DNA of 64,000 nucleotides, from contig NC_083694.1 of NCBI RefSeq assembly GCF_033118175.1, positions 37,657,608-37,721,607 on the forward strand, in the 5' to 3' direction. The DNA is from Dama dama (taxonomy: Eukaryota > Chordata > Mammalia > Artiodactyla > Cervidae). A program made the position numbers and the translations under genes. This document shows, in pieces, positions 22,411 to 34,092 of the stretch. Each line of letters begins with the position of its first letter. Positions within the stretch are counted from its first letter, which is position 1. The notes under the pieces are model-generated. The model searched no databases and was not told the DNA's origin. It saw nothing but the letters and a program-made list of their open reading frames with translations.

Positions 22411-24230
22411 AATGCTAATATTAAGAATAATAAATCCTCTAGGTAGTAAATCATATAAATATCCAACTCTATCAATTAGGATGCTTTGGTTCAAATAACA
22501 GAAAAATCAGCTCAAAAATTTCTTTCTTACAAGAAATCTAGAGGGAGGGGAATTTCAGGGTTGGTTGAGTTAATGGCCCAGAGGTGTCATCAGGAACCAG
22601 ATTTATGCACTTTTAGTTCTTCAGTCCTCAGAGTTTTCCTTGTTGTCTTAGGTTGATTCTTTTCAAGGCATAAGATGGCAATTACAGTTCCAAGTGTCAC
22701 ATGCAGGTTGTGATGTCCACAAGCTGAAAAGAAATTGAGTCTGTCTTTCATTCCATTTTAAGGACAAAAACAGCTCTCCCTAAGTTGAAAAGCTTCCCCT
22801 CAGCTCTCATAAACCAGAACTGTGGCACACACCCATTATTAATACATCACTGATAAAAGGGTTCGGATTAACACCACAGGTTTATGAAATTAATGAAGAT
22901 TTACCCCTCTTCCCCAGCTGGTAGAGAGGATTAACATCTCTGAAAGTAGGTTGTATTCATGTACCTGAATATAATTGGGTTTCTGTGGGCAAGGGAGAAG
23001 AGGAGAAAGGATTTGAGTAGATAATTACATCTATTACATCTGTGCTAGGGATATGGGGACTTAGAGATCAATAAGATATTTTATCTTCAAGAAAATTATA
23101 TTTATTAATATTATGAAAAAAAAAATAGTATCATGACTATTTTGCCCATGATAACTGATACATTGCCCTGTCAATGTCTTTAATGTCATGGGTTTAAAAG
23201 AAAATGAGACATTAACTAAACTTGTTGACTCTCAGACAAACTCATTTCATTTCCTTCATTCTGACCAAGACATTCTGTTTAGTCAGCATTGCAGATACAA
23301 TTAATCAAATTGGCTAAAAACAATAAAGGGAAATTTGAAAACTATCCCTCAGTGATGGGAAAGTATCACTAATACCTAGAAAAGTTAGTTTATTTTATCT
23401 GTAAAGAAACTAATTTATGTTGACTTGAAGACTCATCAATTGTTATTCTAGACTGTTTTGACGAAATCACTCAGGGTCTGTCTAGTGGCTCAGACCTTCT
23501 AAGTTTCTACCCACAGAGTAACACATTCTGTCAGGTAGACATTTGAAAGTTTTGCAGAAAAGAATAATAGAGATTTAGTTCTGTTTTGAATGAACACCTA
23601 AGAAAGTCCATTCTTCACTATAGTTTGGGGTTAAGAATACAGTCGAATGTGGTTTTAATTTTAGTGTCTTATTCTTGGTAATGGGTTAGAGATAGAAGTG
23701 CCAGTGTCTAGATTTATGAAGCATGTATTATTTGTCCAAAATTTGTTTACTCATTCCACAAATTACACAGCTAAGTAGCTAATATATGCTCTACACTTTG
23801 GTAGGAAATGATGAACCCCACAAAGTGAAAAAACTTCAACGACTTTAATATGAGCGTATTGTTATAATACAAATAAGCAAGTGATAAGACAGTTCCTGCC
23901 ATAGAACTTATGCAGAAGGAAAACAATGTTTATTTTATTGCAACAAGAACAATATTTTATTGCAACAATAACACTTTTATTGCAAAAAGATGCAACAAAG
24001 AAAGGTAAAGACAGATATGAACATAATAATAATATATGGCACCTACACATAGATACATTCATCAATTATTTATTGGGTCTTTGCTACATATAAGACACTG
24101 TTTAAAAGATACAAAGAAAAAGAAAACATTACTGCATTCAGAAAATTTACAAGATCACAAGAAAGATAATCTGCATACCTAAAGTACTAAAAACTAAGAA
24201 GGAAAAAATTAATAATTTTTAATCAAATAG
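22411..24230. other. Unassigned; possible ancient repeats
   Basis: About 22470-22860 has the feel of an old mammalian interspersed repeat (ends near CCAGAACTGTGGCACACACCC), family unresolved. 23740-23830 and 24055-24110 carry further old repeat remnants. No exon recognised. Confidence 0.35.
23932..23988. repeat. Three imperfect copies of a 15 bp motif
   Basis: ATTTTATTGCAACAA at 23932-23946 and 23954-23968, and CTTTTATTGCAAAAA at 23974-23988. Periods are 22 and 20 bp. Confidence 0.75.
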
Positions 24231-24234
24231 CAAA

Positions 24235-24440
24235 TGCACACATAGGGGTTATTATGTGCCAGGAGTTACCCTAAGCATTTTAAATACATTACTACTAACT
24301 CATTTAAACTTCACAATCTGCACTATTCTTCCATATCTCAGAGGAGGAAACAGACACAGAAATAAATTGCCCAAGGTTGCAATTGCATAGCTAGAAAGTG
24401 GGGGAATTGAGACTACAGGCCAGGCAATATGGCTCCAGAA
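24235..24440 (-). mobile_element. MIR SINE remnant, antisense
   Basis: TATGTGCCAGGAGTTACCC, ACTCATTTAAACTTCACAATC, GAGGAGGAAACAGACACAG and TTGCCCAAGGTTGCAATTGC match the antisense MIR order. Confidence 0.7.
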
Positions 24441-24696
24441 TCTGTGCTGTACATGGTGCTTCATAATTACATGCAGTAACTTCACAGACTTCATATATAG
24501 GACAGGACAAGGTATACAATTTGAAATTTTAAGGAAGATACGAAGAAAACACTTGAAGTCTCCAGATAAATGAGATATTGTTTCTAGTTCAAAGGATAAA
24601 ATATGCCATTCTGGAAAAGAAAGCATTTGGAAGATGTGGAGGATTTAGGCATGAAGGATTAGGCAGGTACCACCTGGGAAAGTATGAGGCTCTCTC

Positions 24697-24897
24697 CCAG
24701 AGTTGGCTCAAACTCGTGTCCATTGAGTCGGTGATGCCATCCAACCATCTCTTTCTCTGCTGCCCCCTTCTCCTCCTGCCTTCAATCTTTCCTAGCAATT
24801 AGGGTCTTTTCCAATGAGCCAGCTCTTCGCATCAGGTGGCCAAAGTATTGGAGTTTTGGCTTCAGCATCAGTTCTTATTCAGGGTTAATTTCCTTTC
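24697..24897 (-). mobile_element. BovB 3' fragment, antisense, about 200 bp
   Basis: CAAACTCGTGTCCATTGAGTC, GCATCAGGTGGCCAAAGTATT and GGGTTAATTTCCTTT are antisense BovB. Both ends are truncated and no TSD is visible. Confidence 0.88.
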
Positions 24898-25132
24898 TAT
24901 CAATTAATCTAGTTCATTCATTTATTGACAAAGAAGGTGAAACCCAGAGGGAGAGAATGACTGAAGCATCATCCCGGTGGGACTATGACTGGCAGAGTCA
25001 GGATCAGATGTCTGTTCTGTGTTACAGGCCAGAAGTTTTCATATTCCACCAACTTATAGGAGTAGATCAAGGAGGAACTTTACATGTAAGTAATAGTAAA
25101 CTACTAAAGGGTTTTGAGTAGGGAAGGGAGAC

Positions 25133-25520
25133 CTGAATTTGAATTCCACATCCTTAACCTGCCAGTTGTGTGATTTGGGAGGATTTTACTTAACTGCTTT
25201 AAATTCAGTAGGTTCATCTGTAAAATGGGGATAATAAAATGCCTTTGTCATGGGGTTGCTTTGAGAAGTCGATGAGGTGCCTTACATACAATAATTGTTG
25301 CTATTGTTTAGTTGCTAAGTCGTGTCTGACTCTTTGCAAGCCCATGGACTGTAGCCCACAAGGCTTGTCAGTCCAAAGGTTGCCATTTCCTTCTTCAGGG
25401 GATCTTTCAGCCTAGGGATCAAACACGTGTCTCCTGCATTGGCAGGTGAATCCTTTACCACTGAGCCACCAGAAAAGCCCACACAAAGTAACAGTAGTTG
25501 CTAAATAAATAAATAAAATC
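25133..25520 (+). mobile_element. MIR SINE split by a Bov SINE
   Basis: Sense MIR: TTAACCTGCCAGTTGTGTGA, TTCATCTGTAAAATGGGGAT, ATGGGGTTGCTTTGAGAAG, then after the inserted SINE the tail AGTAGTTGCTAAATAAATA. Confidence 0.75.
25294..25481 (-). mobile_element. Bov-tA type SINE, antisense, inserted in MIR
   Basis: TTTAGTTGCTAAGTCGTGTC opens the antisense Bov-A body. The antisense tRNA-like head ends in CCACTGAGCCACCAG. The body is shortened relative to full copies. Confidence 0.88.
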
Positions 25521-25985
25521 CCTATCCTCCGCCTCTTTCTATTTTTCTTTCTTCTCTTTTTTTCTTGTTTTGTTTTGTTAAACTTTTCTTTCCCTCCCCC
25601 ACCTTCTTTTTTTCTATCAGTTAGAAAGGTGGGAAAAGATAGACACTGACCATCCCCATGCCCACCTGCAGTATGCTCCTATCTAGGATCTGTACCTCCT
25701 GGCCTGAAGGTTGCCTTGGAAGCATGCTATGCCCAGGCTCATGACAGATCAGAAGTGCCAGAATGCCCATAACCCTCCTCCCCACCTCCAGACCCCACCC
25801 TGGCCCCCAGCAACAAAGCCCTAAAGCAATGGCTGAAGGAATCTGGCTGAAGAAATCCATCATCTTCCCTGATACACAGATAAGATTCCTCTGAGGTACA
25901 GGTTCCATATCATTTCCCAGGGTTTCCCCACAGAAGTGATCTCAGTGCTCTCTGATAGCACACCCTTCATTGGCTTCCTTCCCTT
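25521..25985. other. Unassigned; pyrimidine-rich then GC-richer
   Basis: 25540-25620 is T/C-rich. 25630-25985 together with about 26491-26570 (AAATAAACTACCGCAAATG) could be an old LTR split by the L1, but I cannot define its ends. Confidence 0.3.
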
Positions 25986-26001
25986 CCCTGACTCACTTCT
26001 T

Positions 26002-26474
26002 TTTTTCAACTTTTTATTTGTATTGGCGCAGAGCTGATTAACAAACAATGTTGTGATAGTTTCAGGTGAACTGTGAAGGAACTCAGCCATACATATGCAT
26101 GTATCCATTCTCTCCCAAACTCCCCTCCCATCCAGGCTGTCATATAACATTGAGCAGAGTTCAATGTGCTATACAGTAGATCCTCATGGGTTATCTGTTT
26201 TAAATATAGCTGTGTGTACATGTCCATCCCAAACTCCCTAACTCTCCCTTCACCCCAACCTTCCCCCCACCCCTGGCAACCATAAGCCAATTCTCAAAGT
26301 CTATGAGTCTGTTTCTGTTTTGTAAGTTCATTTATATCATTTCCTTTTAGATCCCACACATAAGGGATGCCTTATGATATTTCACCTCTTCTGACTTACT
26401 TTACTCAGTATGATATTCTCTTAAGTTCATCCATGTTGCTGCAAATGGCATTGTTTCATTCCTTTTAATGGCTG
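26002..26474 (-). mobile_element. 5'-truncated L1, antisense, with perfect 16 bp TSD
   Basis: A poly-T start (26000-26006), antisense 3' UTR and ORF2 end (TTCATCCATGTTGCTGCAAA). Direct repeats CCCTGACTCACTTCTT at 25986-26001 and 26475-26490 are perfect. Confidence 0.92.
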
Positions 26475-26490
26475 CCCTGACTCACTTCTT

Positions 26491-27432
26491 CATTCCCCTT
26501 TCAACCTTTCAAATAAACTACCGCAAATGACTATTTGAATGCTTTGGGGGTATTCCACACCAAGATGGGATGGGATCTTAAATGATGGAACTGGGTCCTA
26601 GAAGATCAGGGAGAAATGGGAATAAAAGCATAGTTTTCCCCTAGTCCAAGGGAAGAAAAAGAACATTTTTTAGGGTTAGAACTGGCAGTTTACTGACAGC
26701 CAAGCTAGCTCTGTTACCTATGTTATCCTACCCTCTCATCATTTCTCGACATTCCAGACCTGAACAACATAATCTCAGAAGTCTCATTATAATGTCTACT
26801 GGGAAATCCTGAATGGCCCAGCATCTGGGTTGACCTTTCTTTCCCAAGGCTGATACTCTCTTTGGCTTTTTGATAGTAGAACGAGGAGGAGGAAGCCACT
26901 AGTGCTAACATGCACTGTGATTCTGGGAACAAGGGTATTCCCAATACACAGACACCAATAACTGTCATTTTCAGAATTACTGTAGTGGTGCTGGTGATGA
27001 AGGCAGCCCAGAAAAGTTGCCTGCTTATCTAGATGACAGTGAGTTTTCTGAAACTGTGGAGATGGGTCTGGGCCAGGAGGAGACTTTTCCCTGATAGTGC
27101 ATGAGATTTGCCCACAAAAGCAGAGAACTCTTACAGCCTATCCCTACCCTTGTACTGAGAAGAGTGCTGCCTTGAGTAGGGCAAGGCTGTGTCTCCAGTT
27201 CCACGTATCCATCTAATAAATAATTCTTTGTGCTACAAGGCAGAATCCAAGAGAGTCTGTTGTGCTCAAGAAGGAGAAATATCTTTCATAGACACTCATG
27301 AAAATATCTTTTAAAAGTCTAGAGCACTAGGAGAATGAAACCAACTGGTGCCCAAAATGGCCTTTTAATATTCCAGGGAAACAAAGACCTTCAAGTTTCA
27401 GGGGTTATCATGACTAGACCTATGAGGGGGGA
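26491..27432. other. Unassigned, no gene seen
   Basis: Single-copy-looking, moderate GC. No motif-bearing frame recognised. Confidence 0.45.
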
Positions 27433-27510
27433 AAAAGTGTTAGTTGCTCAGTTGTGTCTGACTCTTTGTGACCCCATGAACTGTAGCCCACCAGGCTCCT
27501 CTATCCATAA
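27433..27510 (-). mobile_element. Bov-A SINE fragment, antisense
   Basis: TTGCTCAGTTGTGTCTGACTC through CACCAGGCTCCTCTATCCAT. Truncated, no TSD seen. Confidence 0.85.
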
Positions 27511-27737
27511 AGATTATTGCTAATATGGCCTCTGTGTCTAGATGACAATGAAGTCTTTTTCATGCAGTAAATACCTAGACTATACAAATAATGTGAGAAA
27601 TAGTTTTCTAACACATTGAGGTTTGTAATATGACCTGTGTTTAAAATTTTAAATGGAGGTATAAATTAAAGGTAGATGGACAAATTAAAGGTAGATGACT
27701 TTCTGAAAACCAATTGGTTGAGAACAGTTGTTAAAAT
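27511..27737. other. Unassigned
   Basis: AT-rich. Contains the near-duplicate AAATTAAAGGTAGATG at about 27663 and 27682. Confidence 0.45.
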
Positions 27738-28569
27738 CAACTTGTTGTTGTGGTTCAGTTGCTAAGTCATGTCCGACTCTTTGCAACTCCATGGACTGCA
27801 GCATGTCTGGCCCCACTGCCCCTCACCATCTCCTGAAGTTTGCTCAAGTTCGTGTCCATTGAATCAGTGATGCCATCCAACCATCTCATCCTCTGTCACC
27901 CTCTTATTTTGCCTTCGATCTTTTGAAGAGTCAGCTCTTCACATCAGGTGGCCAAAGTATTAGAGATTCAGCTTCAGCATCAGTCCTTCCAATGAATATT
28001 CAGTTGATTTCCCTTAGGATTGACTAGTTTAATCTCCTTGCTTTCCAAGTGACTCTCAAGAGTCTTTTCCAGCACCACAATTCGAAAGCATCAATTCTTT
28101 GATACTCAGCCTACTTTATGGCTCAAGTCTCACATCCATACGTGACTACTGGAAAGACCATAACTTTCACCAGACAGACCTTTGTTGGCAAGCTATGTCT
28201 TTGCTTTTTAATACAGTATATAGGTTTGCCATAGCCTTTCTTCCAAGAAGCAAGAGTCTTCTAATTTCATGGCTGCAGTCACCATCCACGGTGACTCTAA
28301 AGCCCAAGAAGAGAAAATCCATCACTGCTTCCACTTTTACCCCTTCTCTATTTGCATGAAGTGATGGAACCAGATGCCACGATCTTAGTTTTTTTAGTAT
28401 TGAGTTTTAAGCCAGCTTTTACACTTTCCTCCTTCACCCTCATCAAGAGACTATTTAGTTCCTCTTCACTTTCTGCCATTAGACTGGTATCATCTGCATA
28501 TCTGTGGTTGTTCATATTTCTCCCAGCAATCTTGATTCTAGCTTGTAACTCATCCAGCCCAGCATCTAA
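27738..28569 (-). mobile_element. BovB 3' third, antisense, 0.83 kb
   Basis: On the minus strand it runs from the RT catalytic region to the BovB terminus. The YADD box is intact in the frame ending near 28348 (RYADDTSLMAESEEEL). Downstream the frame is broken several times. No clear TSD. Confidence 0.92.
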
Positions 28570-28748
28570 AATTAGGATATTGGTCAAAAACTGATATTTC
28601 CTATCATGGTAACTTTTCATTCAGTGATGCTTACCACTTAATTATAAAAATCATTTGTTCACAAATAGGGATAGCACTTATCATGTATTGAGTATTTAGG
28701 GTGAATAGTACAATAATGTCTATAATTATTGGAAAATTAAATCAATAA

Positions 28749-28948
28749 AATGGGCATCCCAGGTGGCTCAATGGTAAAGAATCCACTTGCTAATGCAGGA
28801 GAATCCAGTTCAATCCCTGGGTCAGGAAGATCTACTGGATGAGGAAATGGCAATGCACTCCAATATTCTTGCCTGGGAAATTCCATGGACCTCGCAGGCT
28901 GTAGTTCGTAGGGCCACAAAGAGTTGGACATAACTGAGCATGCATGCA
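28749..28948 (+). mobile_element. Bov-tA SINE
   Basis: tRNA-like head (GGTGGCTCAATGGTAAAGAA), B-box-like GTTCAATCCCTGGG, Bov-A body, tail GAGCATGCATGCATG. Confidence 0.9.
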
Positions 28949-29644
28949 TGTAAATTAATAGAAATGATCTATAAAGTATTTCCAATATCTTTATTTCTTA
29001 CTCCACTATTAAAACAACATTCTAAACCATAGTGCTATTTCTAAAAATACTTGACAAAAAGAAAAGAAAATCAATCATTTATTTCTTCATTTTGGAAGTT
29101 TAATTTTCTCTATAGAAAATTGTCACAGTTCCTTATGTTATAAAAAGTCAGGAAAATGTAGTTAAATATCACTGTAAGTGGACAAAATAGCTTTTTAAAT
29201 GTTTTTAAAATTTGTAAATTATTGTAGGTTGCTTAAATACTAATTGTATGTGAGCAAGTGGTTAGACACTTTAAATATGTACCAATTTATTTTGGGTACT
29301 TTATTTAGACAGAGAAATATTATTTTATAATTTCTGAAAATATTAACCAATTAATTTAAGATAATTTTATGAGATTTGAAAAATAAATAAAAATACTAAA
29401 ATATAAACTATTATTCATAAACAAGTATAAGAAAAATGATTCTCTAACCAAATACTTTCTGAAGAAATGACTTGAAATTAACTGTAGCCTCGAAAATTGA
29501 AAACAGTCTCATGATATGCAGAAATCACATATTTTTTAAGGCAGTGACTGGAAAGGTTTTTGTTTTCAACTAATTTGTGATTTTAACCAATTTGTTTTAG
29601 TGCAAATCTTTTGGAGACGTTTTAGTCATAAAGTCTATGTAGGG
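28949..29644. other. Unassigned, strongly AT-rich
   Basis: No repeat family or exon recognised. Confidence 0.5.
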
Positions 29645-29920
29645 CTGCTGCTGTTGCTAAATCGCTTCAGTCGTTTCTGACTCTGTGTGACCCCATAGAC
29701 GGCAGCCCACCAGGTTCCCCCATCCCTGGGACTCTCCAGGCAAGAACACTGGAGTGGGTTGCCATTTCCTTCTCCAATGCATGAAAGTGGAAAGTGAAAG
29801 TGAAATCGCTCAGTCGTGTCCAACTCTTAGCAACCCCACGGACCACAGCCTACCAGGCTGCTCCGTCCACGGGATTTTCCAGGCAAGAGTACTGGAGTGG
29901 GTTGCCATTGCCTTCTCCCC
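29645..29920 (-). mobile_element. Bov-A2 SINE (two Bov-A units), antisense
   Basis: Two antisense Bov-A monomers in tandem, 29645-29780 and about 29785-29920. Each carries the GGCAAGA-ACTGGAGTGGGTTGCC block. The linker is GTGGAAAGTGAAAGTGAAA. Confidence 0.92.
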
Positions 29921-30445
29921 TATACAGGGCAATCACTCATTTTACCAGATATTGATACAAGATCAAGTGATTTTCATATATTTATGATTTCCAAAATGAC
30001 TGGTGAAATGTAGAAATAAAGACCTTGGAGGTGATGATGAGAGTCTTAATTCCCTTATCTGATGTGTTATGCTTCTGGATGACCCTGTATCATGTGATTA
30101 CTTGGTTGTTGGGCAAAGAGGACACCCATGTATGGAGAGATGTTCCTTGAAGAGAGAGTCTTCATCATAATTTCCAGCAGTGGTCCAAACAGGCCTGAAT
30201 GGATGATACAGCAGAAACTGTCTTACATGGTTTATATAAAAGATTTTGATGCTGTGGTCTGTGGATTGTTTCCTGAAGGAGAATAGTAAAGTCAATCACA
30301 ATAAAGCACTCAGGTGAACAAAACAGGGGCTGCACAAGCTGCAGAACAGATATGGGTGTGTCAAATACTGAACAGATATGGGTGTGTCAAATACTATCAT
30401 ATTATTTATATTCCAGATTCCCTTGGTAGAGACAGAGGTGTAGGG
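29921..30445. other. Unassigned, contains a short tandem duplication
   Basis: Nothing recognised apart from the duplication at 30344-30395. Confidence 0.45.
30344..30395. repeat. Perfect 26 bp tandem duplication
   Basis: The unit starts GAACAGATATGGG and ends GTCAAATACT. Copies 30344-30369 and 30370-30395 are identical and directly adjacent. Confidence 0.95.
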
Positions 30446-30727
30446 ATGTTGTTGCTCAATTGCTAAGTTGTGTCTGACTCTTTGCCACCCTATAGACTGC
30501 AGCATGCCAGACTCCTCTGTCCTCCACTACCTTCTGGAGTTTGCTCAAATTCATGTCCACTGAGTCAGTGATGCTATCTAACCATCTCATTCTTTGGCTC
30601 TCCCTTCTCCTTTTGCCTTCAATCTTTCCCAGCACCAAAGTCTTTTCCAATTAATCAGCTCTTCGCATCAGGTGGCCAAAGTATTGAAGCTTCAGCTTTA
30701 GCAACAATCCTTCCAATGAATATTCAG
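30446..30727 (-). mobile_element. BovB 3' tail, antisense, 0.28 kb
   Basis: Antisense BovB terminus through GCATCAGGTGGCCAAAGTATT to CTTCCAATGAATATTCAG. A short GGATGT repeat at both edges may be the target duplication. Confidence 0.9.
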
Positions 30728-31934
30728 GATGTAAGGATACTTAACTTGGAAAGTGTGAGAGACAGAGGCAGAGAGAAAGAGAGTGAGACCTGAGAAATCT
30801 TTCTAGATTATTATATTTAGTTCTCTGAGGCTCAATAACACCAAAACTAGGAAAGGACACTTGGGCAAATTCTGAGTCATAAAATACTTGTGGCTGTACA
30901 TTTCATATTACTAAATTAGAGCCTATTAGAGGTTTTATGACTAGTTCTTGGCAAAAAGATCAGAGAATGTCCTTTCATCTGCCAGTGCTAACTGAAAAGG
31001 CAGTAGATTTTTATAAGCAAAGGCAGCGGGCTGAGCATGTAAATTTCCTGAAGGGTGCCTTTGACATTTGCAAGTAAAACTCTGTTTGAAGCCTAGATGT
31101 GTCCAGTGAAAAACAATCTGTGAGCTGTGAAACTGCAAAACAATTTTGTGGATCATTTGGTCAAGTCATTTCTTGATCCAGTCTCCATCAGTACTGCTAT
31201 GATATTTACAAGATTACTCTATTGGGTGTTTTCTTTATTTTTTCTTCTTTGGATTGCTCATGAATTAAGATTTCCATAAAATAAACTTTTGGTGATAGGA
31301 ATGTAATCATCATGGTTTTTATATTTACTACATTTTTCTACTTAAAAAACACTTATGAGTGTAATGAATGCTTGATGTAGTAGTCAAGCAAATAAAAGTG
31401 AATAGAACACTGGCTCCTTTGCCAATCCTCTGCCAAATTTAACAGTATTCTTCCATACCTTTCTTTATGTCTATAAAATGTATTGGTTTGTAAAACTGGT
31501 GTGACATTCTTCTCATCCCTGTATACATTCCTTTTTGCAGTGTGACTTTGTGGCTCCTCTCATCAAGAAGTCAAGTCCATTTCTTCACCCTTGAAGGTGG
31601 ACTTGGCAAGAGTGAGTTCCCTTGATCGTTGGGGCATGACTGACATGACACTGGGGGAGCAAAGGACAGAAGCATTTGCCTTTGGGGATTTTCTGAGCAC
31701 CACATGAGTTTTATCACATGTATAGTTATGCATAGAGCTCCTCCAAACTATGAAACAAGAATAGTACATAGAGAAAGGATTTATGGGAAAAAAAAAAAAG
31801 ACAGAAAAAACAAGAGAAAATGGATTTCTGAAGTCTTTGCTTAATGAGGTGGGTGTTTTATCATGTTGTATGATCTTAGGAAATTTATATGCAGTAAAAT
31901 CTCTTAAATTTCTATATCTCTTTGTGCAAATATA
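30728..31934. other. Unassigned 1.2 kb
   Basis: Single-copy-looking. A minus-strand open frame of 128 codons (31563-31949) has no recognisable motif and runs into the adjacent L1 edge, so I do not call it a gene. An A12 run lies near 31788. Confidence 0.4.
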
Positions 31935-31942
31935 TGCTTTAC

Positions 31943-33156
31943 TTTTCAAACTGAAGTATAGTTGATTTACAAAGTTTTGTTAATTTGTGCTGTAGAGCAA
32001 CATGATTCAGTTATACCCAGATATACATTATTTTCTATATTCTTTCCCATTATGGTTTATCACCAGGTATTGAATATGGTTCCTGTGCTATACAGTAGGA
32101 CCTTGTTGTTAATTCTATTTGTAATAGTTTGCATCTCCTAACCCCAAATTCCTACTCCATCCCTCCCCTCTCTTGGCAACCCCAAGTCTGTTCTCTGTGT
32201 CTATGAGTCTGCTTCTGTTTTGTAGATAACTTCATTTTTGTCATATTTTATATTCCACATAGAAGTGATATCAAAGATATTTGGCTTTATCTTTCTGACT
32301 TGTTTTACTGAGTATGATAATCTCTAGTTGCATCCATGTTGTTGCAAATAGCATTATTTTATTCTTTTTTATGGCCGAGTAGTATTCCACTATAAACATG
32401 TACCAAATCATCTTTATCCATTCCTCCATCAGTCAGTGGACATTTAGGTTATTTCCATGTGTTGGCTATTGTGAATAGTGTTGCTATGAATATAGAGGGG
32501 CATGTATCTTTTCAAATTATGGTTTTGTCTGAATAGATGCCCAGGAGTGGGATTGCTAGGTCACATGCAACTCTATTTTTAGTTTTTTGAGGAATTTCCA
32601 TACTGTTTTCCATAGTGGCTACAGCAGCTTATATTCCCACCAATAGTGTAGGATGGTTCCCTTTTCTCCACACCCTCTCTACCATTTGTTACCTATAGAC
32701 TTTTTACTCATGGCCTTTATGAGTGGTGTGAGGTGGTACCTCACTGTAGTTTTGATTTGCATTTCCTTAAAGATTAGCAATGCTGGGCATCTTTTCATAT
32801 GCCTGTTGGTCATCTGTATGTATTCTTTGGAGGAATGTCTATTTAGTTCTTCTGCCCATTTTCAATTCAGTTTTCTGTTGTTTTGCTGTTGAGTTGTTTG
32901 AGCTGTTTGTATATTTTGGAAATTAAACCCTTGTCAGTTGCATCATTTGCAAAAGTTTTCTCCCTTTTCAGTAGGTTGTCTTTTCATTTTGTTTTCCTTT
33001 GCTGTGAAAAATCTTGTAAGTCTGATTAGGTCTCATTTATTTTTGCTTTTATTTCTATTGCTTTGGGTGACTGACCTAAGAAAACATTGGTACAGTCTAT
33101 GTCAGAGAATGTTTGCCTATGCTCTCTTCTATTATGTCTAATGTTTAAGTCATTTG
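31943..33156 (-). mobile_element. L1 LINE 1.2 kb, 5'-truncated, antisense
   Basis: Antisense 3' UTR (AACTGAAGTATAGTTGATTT) through ORF2 C-terminal blocks (TTCCACTATAAACATGTACC, GTGGGATTGCTAGGTCACAT, CACCAATAGTGTAGGATGG) to GTCAGAGAATGTTTGCC. TGCTTTACTTTT (31935-31946) and TGCTTTACCTTT (33157-33168) may be the target duplication; the first includes the tail edge. Confidence 0.85.
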
Positions 33157-33168
33157 TGCTTTACCTTT

Positions 33169-33889
33169 TAAAAATTTGTTATGCTTTTACTTTTAAGAGG
33201 GCAAACATATGAGAATACATGACCCTCCTTTATTAAAAAAGATGTTAATCCTTTTAATCTAGCTGAAAAGACAAAGGCATTATAGCTGTCCTCTCTCACC
33301 TTTCTATACTCTATTCTCAGTTTCAGCCAGTGTATTTTCTCCTCCCAGGTTCCTGATATTCCCATATTTTCTCAGTCTTCCTGTTCTGTAAGGATAATGT
33401 AGGAGAGTGTTCCAGTAAGTTAATTTACACTACTGTGATAGGAATTTATAGGATTATCTTTCTGATGTGGGTAACCTGAAGAGAGGCTAATCAGAGTTTA
33501 TTCCAAAAGCTTGAATTGATAATGGTGGAATTTTAGGCCAGAAATATCTGAAAGTTGAAAGTTTACACACAACCTCTTCCATCTCAACCAGCCTATCCCT
33601 GGTTAGAATCTCTATCCCATTCTTAGAATTATACCTTCTTAGGAGCAGCTATTTACTGCTTTTCTTTCCCTCAGAATTCAATGGGATACAACCAGAGATA
33701 GAATACTTTTCCATCTTATCAACAGAGGTGATACAAGAGTAGAAAGAATCATAGTGGGATATTCATGATTAGAATCAGGATATTGATTACCAAATGTAGT
33801 CAAAAGATTTTTTTCTCATAAGTGGCAAGAGAGAGAAAAAACCATGTGACTCAGCTAAAACTATGTATACTATATAAATCTCTTCATAT
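33169..33889. other. Unassigned, no gene seen
   Basis: AT-rich, single-copy-looking. Confidence 0.45.
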
Positions 33890-33897
33890 ACTGAAGC

Positions 33898-34092
33898 TTC
33901 CCTGGTGACTTAGATGGTAAAGAATCTGTCTGCAATGTAGGAGACCCAGGTTCCATCCTTGGGTCAGGAAGATCCCCTGGAGAAGGAAATGGCTACCCAC
34001 TCCCTTATTCTTGCCTGGAGAATCCCATGGACAGAGGAGCCTGGAGAGCTACGGTCCACGGGGTCTGACATAACTGAGTGACTAACACTTTC
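33898..34092 (+). mobile_element. Bov-tA SINE with 8 bp TSD
   Basis: TTCCCTGGTGACTTAGATGG head, Bov-A body. Flanks ACTGAAGC at 33890-33897 and 34093-34100. Confidence 0.92.

Noticed and set aside
31563..31949. 128-codon minus-strand frame
   Set aside because: No motif, runs into the edge of an L1 and contains a poly-Phe from an A-run; no support for coding.
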